From contig SWDT01000522.1 of the NCBI GenBank assembly GCA_009193035.1, positions 1 through 17,166 of the forward strand: DNA of 17,166 bases. Direction: 5' to 3'. A program made the position numbers and the translations under genes. The notes under the pieces are model-generated. The model worked only from the letters and a program-made list of their open reading frames with translations, ran no database searches and had not been told where the DNA came from. Numbering within the stretch: the stretch's first letter is position 1; every line of letters begins with the position of its first letter. Below are positions 1-8,707 of this stretch, piece after piece. The DNA comes from Halicephalobus mephisto. Lineage: Eukaryota > Nematoda > Chromadorea > Rhabditida > Panagrolaimidae.

Positions 1-1944
1 AATGGGATTCTACAGGTTCCTCCAGCTAAGAACACAATATCTGCGTCATCGAATGGAGTATATTGTGAATTCCAATCTCCTGTCTGGTTACATCGATCCT
101 TCCGTTGGGATGGGAGCGGATGTAATTTAAATGTGTAATAATCATAATCATTTGCAAAACGTGTTTTCAATTTACCTTCGAACCACTCTCTTGTGAACTC
201 AACCATTCCCTCAAGACGAGGATGAATATCCAACAAATCAAACCTGAAATAAGTGGTTTCCTCATTTATCATAATATTTGACTCACTCTGTTTTCTCCGC
301 AAAAGAAAGCTCATGCTTGATCTTCTTCGCTGCTTCCAATGTTCTAAGTTTCACATTACTCCTTAAATTCTCTGGAATTGATTTGTCTAGTTTATTCATA
401 ATTATATCGTCAATAGCCCTTCCTGAATATTTGGCATCCATAAATTCATGTGATTCTCTGATACAAGTTGCATATACTTTACCCTCATGTTCAGAAACTT
501 CATAAACTCTGCAAACACAAGTCCCTCCTCCGACATCAAAGATAGCAATCTTCTTTCCTGGTTTGATCATTTCAGAATACCTATCATTAGACAAATAATA
601 GAGGAGATCGGCGTGGGTCTCTTCAATGATGTCTATCACTTCTATATTAGCCAACTTCGCTGCTTCAATGGTGCTTGAGATAAACTCGCCATACACATTG
701 AATGTGTAATATCTCGGGACAGTAATGACTGCCTTTGTGATAGGATTTCTCTTATTAAATACATCCTGATACTCACTTGCTGCTTCTGCCATCCTCTTCA
801 GAAAGATTGCGTTGATCTTTGATAGGGAAAAATCTTCCAAACCATGGCAGGTCTGTGATTCCAATTGTGGCTGATCTTCTTTGACATTATACTTGAAAAG
901 CCATATTGATTGTTCTGAGATATTGCTTCGATGATCTCCATTACACAGAAGTTTGTGGTCGAAAATAACATGATCAGGTTTGGTTCTGAGTCTTCTGGCC
1001 GCTGCTCTTCCAATAATCGGTTTCTCTTCATCAAATGAGACTACAGATTCTGTCCAGAGGTCTCCAGGAGAAGAATTGTCAAATGGGATGACATGGATTT
1101 CTCTGTTTCTAGAAACAGCCAGAACAGATCTGGTTGATCCGAGGTCGATTCCCATGATATCCGTTCTTGCTTCATATTCTTCGACTAGTTTTGGAATATA
1201 AATGAAGTTACAGTCTTCCATGGTGTAAGTTTTGGGGCTGGTTTTGTAAGAATATTTGATTTCAACTAAGATGGGAGCTTCTGGATCAGAAATTAAATGC
1301 CTGGCAAGGAATAGTTCCTTGTTTGAAACAAACACATGCATTTCCGTAATAAAATTGATACTTTTGAAACCATATTTGTTCAATTCAGAACCATATAGTT
1401 TATTAACATTCTCTTGACTATCATCAAATACAACATGAACTTGGTTCATTCTGAGACCGAACATCCTTTCGACGTACTCGAAATCAATACGTTTATTGAA
1501 TCCATATTCTCTTTTATCCACCTCTTTCCACGTTACTCTCCCTTTGGCAGCTGTTGTGCACTGATATAAAGTAATATCTTTACTATAAAACCCAATAATC
1601 GACTCCCTAACAGAGTATTCAACTTTTTCTTCCAAATAATAGTTAAAACCCAGTTCCTCTTTGGTAGCGAGATGGACTAGATTACCATATTTCTTGAAAT
1701 CTTCTTGCTTGAAATAGTCATCTTTATTATCTATAGCAATAATCCCAATATAATCTCCGTGCTTTGTAATTAGCTCATCAATAATTTCATGGATGGATTT
1801 GTCTGTAAGCCGGGAATAATCAAATTCTTCTTTTGTTTCTACATTATAAGTTTCGATTCCAAATTCATCTATCCAATTCTTAGTAATACTACAAGCAATA
1901 TACTTTTTTTCGGAGCGAGCAACTGTAGACGACGACTGTTCCAT
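1..1944 (-). CDS. Divergent Hsp70-like protein with a duplicated ATPase region (3' end outside window)
   Basis: Exons are 287-1944 and <1-243, with a 43-nt intron 244-286 (GTGAGT donor, TTTCAG acceptor); about 633 residues are visible. The start is the first in-frame ATG. From about residue 262 it is a recognisable Hsp70 nucleotide-binding domain: phosphate loop GIDLGSTRS, the lysine in FDHKLL, AVITVPRYY, IEETHADLLYYL (the family EPTAAALAYGL region), second phosphate loop IFDVGGGT, and adenosine motif LAGGTCRIP just before the window edge. Residues about 50-240 align by pattern with the second half of an Hsp70 ATPase domain but have lost the glycine loops (GFYSKDITLY where DVGGGTFDV is expected). 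Members of the family are ATP-driven chaperones. I infer an atypical or regulatory relative with possible ATP binding in the second copy. No three-unit heat-shock element was obvious upstream. The substrate-binding domain, if present, lies beyond base 1. Confidence 0.85.
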
Positions 1945-2412
1945 TGAATATCAATAAAATGACTATTGACAACATCCTAATAATACGATTTTACTCGGTG
2001 ATGGAACCTCTTCCATTCCTCTTTCTCCTGATTAGGCTCCGTGTGTCCATCACTACTTTATCTAAAACTTAGAGACTAAGATGTGAACAAACTTTATTGA
2101 TTATAATTTCCGATATTCAATCTGGAAATATCAAATGGTTATAATTAAAGTCCATAAAATGCTCTTAACAAATGAAAAAGAAAAATTAAAAACAAAATCA
2201 AATACAGACCAGTGAAATGCTCTTTGAACTGAATTCTGCAAGATTAATCTCGAAATTAAATTCTGTTCACACCTTTGTGCTCTGAATTTACTTTACTCCA
2301 CCACAGATGAATGACATTTCAAAGATCAAAACCGTTATTTACAGAAATCAACTTCATTGTCATTTAAATTAATCTATCAAGAACAATACTACCATCAATA
2401 ATCAACATTAAT
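1945..2412. other. Intergenic region upstream of the Hsp70-like gene
   Basis: AT-rich with no supported gene. It should hold the promoter of the minus-strand Hsp70-like gene. An 8-bp inverted pair (gtgatgga near 1999, tccatcac near 2047) is visible. I saw no clear heat-shock element array and no convincing TATA box. Confidence 0.5.
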
Positions 2413-2748
2413 ATGAATAAGAAACAAATTAGATTTCAAAGCCGAGTGTCAAATTCCCTGATATGTGACCAGATTTGTGGAAGATATTGTAGAACTGACG
2501 ACATACTCAATTTCAGCCTTCATTCATTCACTGTAGTTGACTACTTTCTCACAGTTCATAACTTTTCCAAAGAAACTAGAAAATATAACGATATTTTCTT
2601 GCTTCTTGCTCAATTGAACGAGTATCTTACAGAACGGGTCTCCTCAACGACAATAGTACTCGTAGAATCTCCAACTCCCGAAGAAAATTCTCTGTTGTGT
2701 TTAAAGCACTCAACAAAAGAAAGAAGAATTATTTTCCAGAAAGCATAA
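2413..2748 (+). CDS. Doubtful 111-residue ORF, function unknown
   Basis: An uninterrupted ATG-to-stop frame with no domain, signal peptide or repeat that I recognise; the composition is mixed, with scattered cysteines. It stands alone in a gene-poor stretch. The opposite strand is also suggestive: from an ATG near 2770 there is a 54-codon minus-strand frame beginning MRTDTQVYAFWK, with a GTAAGA donor near 2640 and a good TTTTCTAG acceptor about 55 nt downstream. Either, or neither, may be expressed. Conservation in related species or a transcript would decide. Confidence 0.2.
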   Translation: MNKKQIRFQSRVSNSLICDQICGRYCRTDDILNFSLHSFTVVDYFLTVHNFSKETRKYNDIFLLLAQLNEYLTERVSSTTIVLVESPTPEENSLLCLKHSTKERRIIFQKA

Positions 2749-2867
2749 ACCTGGGTATCAGTTCTCATATTTGAATGAAGGTTTTAATTCCCCAAAGGTC
2801 TCAAATACTGAGAATCTTTTATCCTTTCATATCATCGGTAGACACACTGTTATTTAAATTCTTGGAA

Positions 2868-3068
2868 TTATTTAATATTTAATTCATTAAAATTATTGTC
2901 CTTGAAGAATTTCCAAAGTTGAATCAAAATCAAAGTGTTATCTTTAAGTTCAGGAACTGGAGATATATAAATATTTGAATTCACTTGATCTGTGTTAGCT
3001 AAAGTAGAAGAATTTCCAGAATCATTAGAATTCTGTGAATTTCCTTTTTTCTTCTCGACACTTAACAT
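2868..3068 (-). CDS. Doubtful 66-residue Ser/Asn-rich ORF
   Basis: A short ATG-initiated frame whose first half is low-complexity (Lys, Ser and Asn runs) and whose second half is a plain amphipathic stretch ending LNIK. There is no known domain, the flanking DNA is AT-rich, and no convincing splice partner was found. It could be chance or a terminal exon of an unseen gene. Confidence 0.15.
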   Translation of the reverse strand: MLSVEKKKGNSQNSNDSGNSSTLANTDQVNSNIYISPVPELKDNTLILIQLWKFFKDNNFNELNIK

Positions 3069-3874
3069 GTCAATAGTTTGTAATTAAAACTCTTTTTTCA
3101 CAGAAACAAAATAAAAATATTTGTCCTGTATATTTTATTTGAATAAATTCTCCATTTGTAATACAAATCATAAATGAGATTTTGTACCATAAGAAACAGC
3201 GCATCGGAAAACTAAAATAGTGTTTTTTAAATTATTGTAACCATTTTGTGCAGCCTTGAGAAATGACTATATTGTCAATATGTAAACTATGTCAATCACT
3301 ATCATCCCTGAAACGAAACAGTAACATCGTTTCTACTCTTCAAGAAAATTCAACATAGTTTAGTCCTTGATTCACTGTTACAGTATCTCAATTGAAACAT
3401 TGTAAAATATGGTGAAATCAAAAGCTAAATACAAATTAAAAGTGAATGTAGATTATTCACACGAAGAGTAATTAAAATTTGTTATATATAGTATCAAACA
3501 ACAAATTTCACATCTTACACTATTGCAATTTTCTTTCCTCCTGCAACCTAAACAATTCTTGAAAATTCTTTCACCAAATGATATTTAGTATGTATATATA
3601 GCCATCAGAGCTCTCAACCTGATATTTATTAGATTACTCAGAAATCAAATTGCTTATAATTCTTAAAAAAAGAAAATTATACATACATGCATGAAATTAT
3701 TATAATGAATATTTTTGATATTATATTTTTATACATTACTGATACTCAAAGGTCAATGATGTAATTGCTTTTATGGAAATGAAAATTAACTCGACAACAG
3801 CTGCCACCGTTCATGACATACATGAAATAACGAGTTTCGAAATTAAATTATTCATTATTTTACAGTAATTAACA
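3069..3874. other. AT-rich intergenic stretch with no gene seen
   Basis: No frame of useful length on either strand and no RNA fold stood out. It contains several short TA-rich runs (for example around 3590 and 3680) and presumably includes the 3' UTR of the downstream minus-strand receptor gene. Confidence 0.5.
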
Positions 3875-4757
3875 TCACTTATCAGCAGCACAACACCAAA
3901 CGCGCAAGTAGTTCTGTCGGATCCCTCTACTAATGCATAACAACATAATTACCAAAGTAATATTCGACAACATGTCCATTACAGAAACTACAAACGAGAA
4001 AAGAAGTGCTATATCCGAAGATTGTTTCCTCGATCCATATCTTTGGTAATTATCGATCATTTTCTCCATCATCCTGAAAATTACGAATTAAAATATTATC
4101 ATGAAAATGCAAAACTCACTGAGCGACGAAAATAACGACAATAACAATATTGATTATTTGGAACATTACACTTACGAATAAACTCCAGAAAAGTCTCATT
4201 TCCACCTTGATATTCACAAATTTCACATCCTTAGTGCAGCAACAGTACTTGCATGCTCCGAAAATCATCATTATAGCAACTCCGATGCAGGAGATTAAGT
4301 AAACAATGCTCAAAACCGTGCTGATTAACTCGAAGATGCTCAACCCCAAGAGGATTCCTATGAGTACTATATAAAGGACACAATAACCGGGCTTGAATTG
4401 GATGATATTCTCCTTCATCAATACAGTAGTTCTGTCAATCATCATGATGAAGAATAGGAAAACTTTTAGGTAAGTGAAACAAACGATATAGTAAATTCCA
4501 ATGATTCGGATAGAATATACTTCGAAGATGATCGCAATCGAGTCGAACACAATGTTGAGAGTGTCTGCTAGATAGAGAACGATAAGGAAAAAGTAGTAAT
4601 TCGTGGATAAGTAGGGCTTCTGGGGATTTTTGAAGCCTTTAATCAGGGCTACAGCTACAGTAAACTGGAAGAGTCTTATCAAGCCAGCGATACCTGAGAA
4701 GATCTTGATTGCAGAATTATTCACAGAGGAAGAAGTGGTATAGAGAGTGAAATCCAT
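3875..4757 (-). CDS. Seven-transmembrane receptor-like protein (nematode chemoreceptor type)
   Basis: Two exons, 4120-4757 and 3875-4073, joined across a 46-nt intron (4074-4119, GTGAGT donor, TTTTCAG acceptor), give 278 residues. The frame stays open 12 nt further upstream, but only from a TTG; the first ATG (MDFTLYTT) is therefore used. About seven hydrophobic segments are visible, roughly at residues 17-41, 52-75, 85-110, 124-145, 146-165, 186-208 and 230-255. There is a short outside N-terminus, an IDRTT sequence after the third helix in the position of the GPCR DRY motif, and a short Cys-containing tail. Length, topology and the short intron fit nematode serpentine receptors, which usually act in chemosensory neurons. 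I cannot assign a subfamily (sr class) and the ligand is unknown. Confidence 0.75.
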
Positions 4758-4769
4758 AGCTAATGGCAA

Positions 4770-5339
4770 AACAGTTGTAGTTTGAGTTTTTGTAGGTAAA
4801 GAAAGCAGTTTCCATTTCTCTCATGTAAGAGTATAGCGCATTCTACGAATAATTACGTAGTTGTTGAAAATAGAAATATTTCGAATTTTTATTTTCTTAG
4901 AAATAGTTCGCAAATTTCGGAAATGGCTGATCGTGATCTATCGAGTCAATGCACTTTGTAATCAAAAACGTGATTTTTTACATTGACAAATGAGTTTTTG
5001 TACATTTCCACATCTAATAAGTAGTAATGGTTTAAATTTCAAAGTTGAAATTATTTTTCCCATCTTCACAATGTAAAATTTTCTAATTTCTTTAAAGTTT
5101 TCTCTCATGACAAGATTCTTATGAAGTCTTGTTTGAAATATTAATGTTTTTAGAATTTCATAATCATTCTCACTCCTCTTTAACGAGCAAAAAATAATTT
5201 ATAAAAGTGTAACTTTTGACTCAGCAATTTTTATATGACATCATATTTATCAAATATTGTAATTTATATATTTGTTACTAATCCCACATGTTTGTTGTAG
5301 TTCCTAGCATCGGTACTCGACAATATGGAAATCTAGGGA
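4770..5339. other. AT-rich intergenic region
   Basis: No gene is supported on either strand. Towards 5290 the base composition shifts to a more GC-rich islet that leads into the candidate RNA gene. The left part should carry the promoter of the minus-strand receptor gene. Confidence 0.5.
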
Positions 5340-5431
5340 CTGTAGGCATAAAGAACGGAGTTAAACTGGAACGGCCTAGACAAAATACCTGTAGGCATAA
5401 AGAACGGAGTTAAACTGGAACGGCCTAGACA
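5340..5431 (+). repeat. Two-copy 43-bp perfect direct repeat
   Basis: Positions 5340-5382 and 5389-5431 are identical, 49 bp apart. Each begins ctgtaggcataaag and ends ggcctagaca. Each copy can close on itself through TAGGC...GCCTA; in the second copy the stem extends with CCTG...CAGG around a 2-nt bulge. The perfect identity implies a recent duplication or active homogenisation. Confidence 0.95.
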
Positions 5432-5562
5432 GGATGCCCAAAGCTCCGCCCAGTCAGCCGACGTCTGTGAAGTGAGACTAAAGTGTTAGAGAGTCAGTCT
5501 TTGAGAAATTCCAGCTTCAGACTGGTCCGAGTTTGACTTCGGTCAAACGGGGACCTTTCCTC

Positions 5563-5566
5563 TTTT
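5563..5566 (+). terminator. Possible Pol III T-run terminator
   Basis: Four consecutive T residues, within a pyrimidine tract, lie 8 nt after the terminal hairpin of the candidate RNA. A minimal Pol III terminator is a run of four or more T. Such runs are common in this AT-rich DNA, so position after the hairpin is the only support. Confidence 0.3.
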
Positions 5567-5619
5567 GTTCTATGCTTATGTTAAGATAAACAAGCTTAAT
5601 TGCTAAATAGTAGGAACCA

Positions 5620-6198
5620 ACAGTTTTCCGTCCAATCACAACATCTCATCGATCCACCATTTTACTACATGACCACTGAAAATAACAAATTTTGCAAAAA
5701 TTAGACTACGAACCAAAACAACAACGAGACGGTGTTTTCTTACGGTACATCGTATGTGAAAAAGTTTTACATTAGTCGTGTCAGGACCAATTCATATTTC
5801 AAAAATGACATGATACTATGAACAATGGTTTACCATAGTTGACAATTGTTACAAATATCATGAAATAGTGATTTTTCAAATTTTTTACTGAACCAAAAGT
5901 TACTTTTTATATATAAAAAAGTATTATATCGTAATCTCGATTGAGGACTAGTTTACGAACAACAACGTTGTAAATTTCCTACCGTATAAGCAATCTAAAA
6001 TCCAATACTAAAGTTTTATTTTGAATTTCTCCTGTTTACAAATACGGCAGACCACACTTTACACAAAACAATAGGATATAAACTAAATAAAGATTCCAAA
6101 TTATCCACAACACATCAAACCTTCCGTCTGACCATTTCACACAAATTCCAGAATTAACTTCATCCCAACCATTTTCTAGGTCTTGTCAGGGATTAGCC
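5620..6198. other. Intergenic stretch with no gene seen
   Basis: AT-rich with no supported frame. It should contain the 3' UTR of the minus-strand coiled-coil gene; a minus-strand AATAAA (TTTATT at 6015-6020) lies about 180 nt beyond its stop codon. Confidence 0.45.
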
Positions 6199-8110
6199 TC
6201 ATCTTCTCCTGCTTTGGGCCAGTCGATCAGCGACTCTCCGACGACCTTCACTTGTTGATCTGGCATTCACAGAAGCTAAAAATCCGATTACTACACAACT
6301 ACAAGAAGTAAACTTACTTTCAAAAAGTCCATCATCCTCGTCATAATAATCCTGCATTACAGTATATTCCATGTTGTCCATTTCTGGAATATTTTCTTTT
6401 CCAGCAGTCTGATCATGAATTTTAGATTCTTGAGGCGTGTTATCATAGATCCTCGATCTGTATTCAGCTTCCTCGTTGGAACTACTCCATTCTTCAGAAA
6501 CCTCTTCCACTCTCGGAGTTGTCGGTTCATGTCGATGTCGTTGACGCTCCCGTTGATGATCATTCCTCACATGTCTATGACGATGTTCACGACGTTCTTC
6601 TCGAGTAAAGTCAGGAACTAAAACCACATCATTATAAAAGCAAATTTTCTAAAATTGTCAAAACAGGAATTTTCAATTTTTTTGGAAATCAATCCATGTA
6701 ACAATTCTAGTTTTTCCAACAATAATTTTGTAATCAACATTTTAAAAAACTACAGTTAAAATAAATAAGAGAATTTCTATATTAAGATCACGAGTTGCAA
6801 CAACTTCTATCTATTCCTATGCGCTAATAATCACATGTTGAAGTACTAGTAGACATCCAAAAAACCAATTACTCTACAGTACTCCCTCAAATCCGAGTCA
6901 ATTTCCTTATAACAACAAATTTCTCAATTACAAATACTCACTTTTCCGTAAAGTACTATCGATTGTCGTAGACAACGGAGCAGACGGAGAATAACAGTAT
7001 TCCCTCTGAACAGTCAGTCTCTCCCGAACTCTAGGGACATGCTCGTCATAATGATGATCCCTTCTTCTTTCAGAGTAATCCCTCCTAGCAGATACTCTCG
7101 CTCTCTGTTCCCCTTCATCACTTCTACCTTGTTTCTTATAATCCTTCATGAATTCCCGCAAACGTTCAACAAATTCCGGATCCTTCTTAGCTAGAGAATT
7201 AATACTACCCAATTCACTGCTCTCAACAGTCACAGGAACTAAATGCAGTGGTCTACTATCACGTCGGGGTTCTTGAGGTTTCTGATACTGTTGCTTATCC
7301 ACTTCTGGAACTGCTTCATTCATCTCTCTTCCTGTTCTTCTAGTTGTTTCTGGATTCTTCACTAGAGCAATTGAATCAATTACAGCTGGGGTTTTAGTGC
7401 TCCTATTAGGTAGTCCGATAGTAGAATCCACATTTGTAGGCAAATCAACACCCTGATTCTGATTCATTCCTTGACTTACTGTAGATCCATTTTTGACCAA
7501 TTCTAGTTTCAAAATCCTATCATTCTGTTTCTCCAACAATTCCAAAACATACTGGTAATCATACGTAATCTGCTCGTATTGAGATTTCAACACTGTTATT
7601 TCTTCTTGAAGATTGGTTATGGTAGAATTATGTTCCTCTACAGTCTTCTTCAATTCAGCCACTTCTTTCGCAGTGCCTCCAATCGGTGGAAATTTCGCCG
7701 TAGCTGTCGCTTTCACAGCAGTCTGAAAAAATACTTATTTATAAAAACCCATATATAAAACTCACCGGAATACTGTCATCAATCTTAGTAGTCCTTCCAA
7801 AAGCCACTACAGTTTTTTGTTCTTTAATAATTTTCTTTTTTTCTTCTTGTCCTGATTTCTCGGTCAATTTCGTATTTCTTTCTTTCGATGGATTTCTTAC
7901 AGTATTCTTACTTAAAAACTGTTCTCCAAAAAGTTCCGTCAATTGCGGAATACTCGTCGCTTTGACAGTATTCTGTTTAGAAACATCAGCTTCAGAATTC
8001 TTCCTTAAAATCCCCCTTGGTTGATCATCATTTTCTTTATTTTTTTCTATTTGATTTTCTTCTTGAAAATGCTTTCGTCCATTAGGAGAAAACGAAGCAA
8101 TAAAATCCAT
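6199..8110 (-). CDS. Coiled-coil protein, 500 residues, unassigned
   Basis: Four exons: 7766-8110, 6942-7722, 6318-6617 and 6199-6275. The introns are 43, 324 and 42 nt with standard signals. The start ATG lies 6 nt after a TTTAG acceptor, possibly a spliced-leader site. The N-terminal 115 residues are charged and include NGRKHF and PRGILRKNS. A coiled coil runs from about 134 to 192 (KEVAELKKTVEEHNSTITNL onward). A second helical stretch near 282-312 contains KKDPEFVERLREFMKDYKK. It is followed by a region very rich in Arg, His and Glu, an acidic part, and a basic end (SRRR). I do not recognise the family with confidence. Order and size loosely recall centriole or centrosome assembly factors such as SAS-5, which is only a hypothesis. 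It lies downstream of the Cdc25 gene on the same strand, with its own E2F/CCAAT-like element upstream. Confidence 0.75.
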
Positions 8111-8707
8111 CAACACCTAAATTTTAAAATATTATAAAATTAAAAACCATTCTACAAAATTATCCCAACACGAATATTTTTAACGTAAATAAAAACAGTG
8201 AGTCAATTACAGTAGAAAACAATCAAAATTACTACTTGTTTTCCGTAAAAATCCAAAAACACTACTTTTACAAAATTCTCAATACAAATCTCCAGTTTTT
8301 TACAAACTTCTAAAATCATCTTAAAATACAAAAATTATCATTTTTTCATTCTTATAAAAATTCAAAAACTCCAAAAAACATTATTCAAAAAAGTATTTCA
8401 AAGTCACAAAACTCCAATTATCTCCATCAAAAATAAGTTAAAGTTTTTTATCGAATCGAAATAAATGGCTGTAAGATCTTCAGAGAATAAATGCAAACCT
8501 AACTTTGCAAGAGTACAAAACCCGAAATACGGCGTAAAAATGCCCGAAACTGCAAAAGATATAACTAACAGCACAGAAAAAATGTAGATGATAACAAAGA
8601 CCCGAGGAAGGATTCAACAATAACAATACGCGCCAAACCAATAGGACATAACAAAAATAGGATTAACGACTCCTCTAATTACGCTAATAAACTTGAAGAC
8701 TAGGACC
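8111..8707. other. Gap between the Cdc25 and coiled-coil genes
   Basis: No coding frame is supported here. Next to the Cdc25 stop is an E2F-like and CCAAT pair; the remaining 500 bp is A/T-rich and ends in a TTTAG acceptor at the coiled-coil gene. It could be a promoter plus an untranslated first exon or intron, or an unusually long intercistronic region. Confidence 0.5.
8630..8642 (-). promoter_or_regulatory. E2F-like site (TTTGGCGC) next to a CCAAT box
   Basis: On the minus strand TTTGGCGC is an exact match to the E2F/DP consensus TTTSSCGC (8630-8637 on the plus strand reads GCGCCAAA). A CCAAT pentamer follows directly at 8638-8642 on the plus strand. The pair sits about 520 nt upstream of the coiled-coil start codon. 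E2F plus CCAAT (NF-Y) is a classical arrangement in cell-cycle promoters. The assignment rests on consensus match only. Confidence 0.4.

Larger units (their letters stand above)
5340..5566 (+). ncRNA. Candidate structured non-coding RNA
   Basis: This islet is clearly richer in G+C than the flanking DNA, has no open frame, and is dense in self-complementary segments. The two 43-nt repeats each form a stem. At 5524-5555 a strong hairpin forms: GGTCC pairs with GGACC and GTTTGAC with GTCAAAC, around a TTCG loop closed by C-G, with a GA/GG internal loop between. A T-run (5563-5566) follows 8 nt later, as in RNA polymerase III transcripts. C(UUCG)G is the extra-stable loop only when read on the plus strand, which sets the orientation. 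I could not match it to tRNA, 5S, SRP, spliceosomal or spliced-leader RNA. A short structured repeat element is the main alternative. The 5' end is not determined. Confidence 0.4.

Noticed and set aside
5340..5431. CRISPR-like array
   Set aside because: Only two repeats with a 6-bp gap, in an evidently eukaryotic genome; a tandem duplication.
5521..5566. Y RNA or stem-bulge RNA based on CTGGTCCGA
   Set aside because: Only a short match; the required 5'/3' terminal stem with bulge and the expected length of about 100 nt were not found.
5291..5623. A MITE bounded by TTGTAGTTCCTA and TAGGAACCAACA
   Set aside because: The inverted similarity is short and gapped, and I found no target duplication; the internal structured RNA reading is better supported but not proven.
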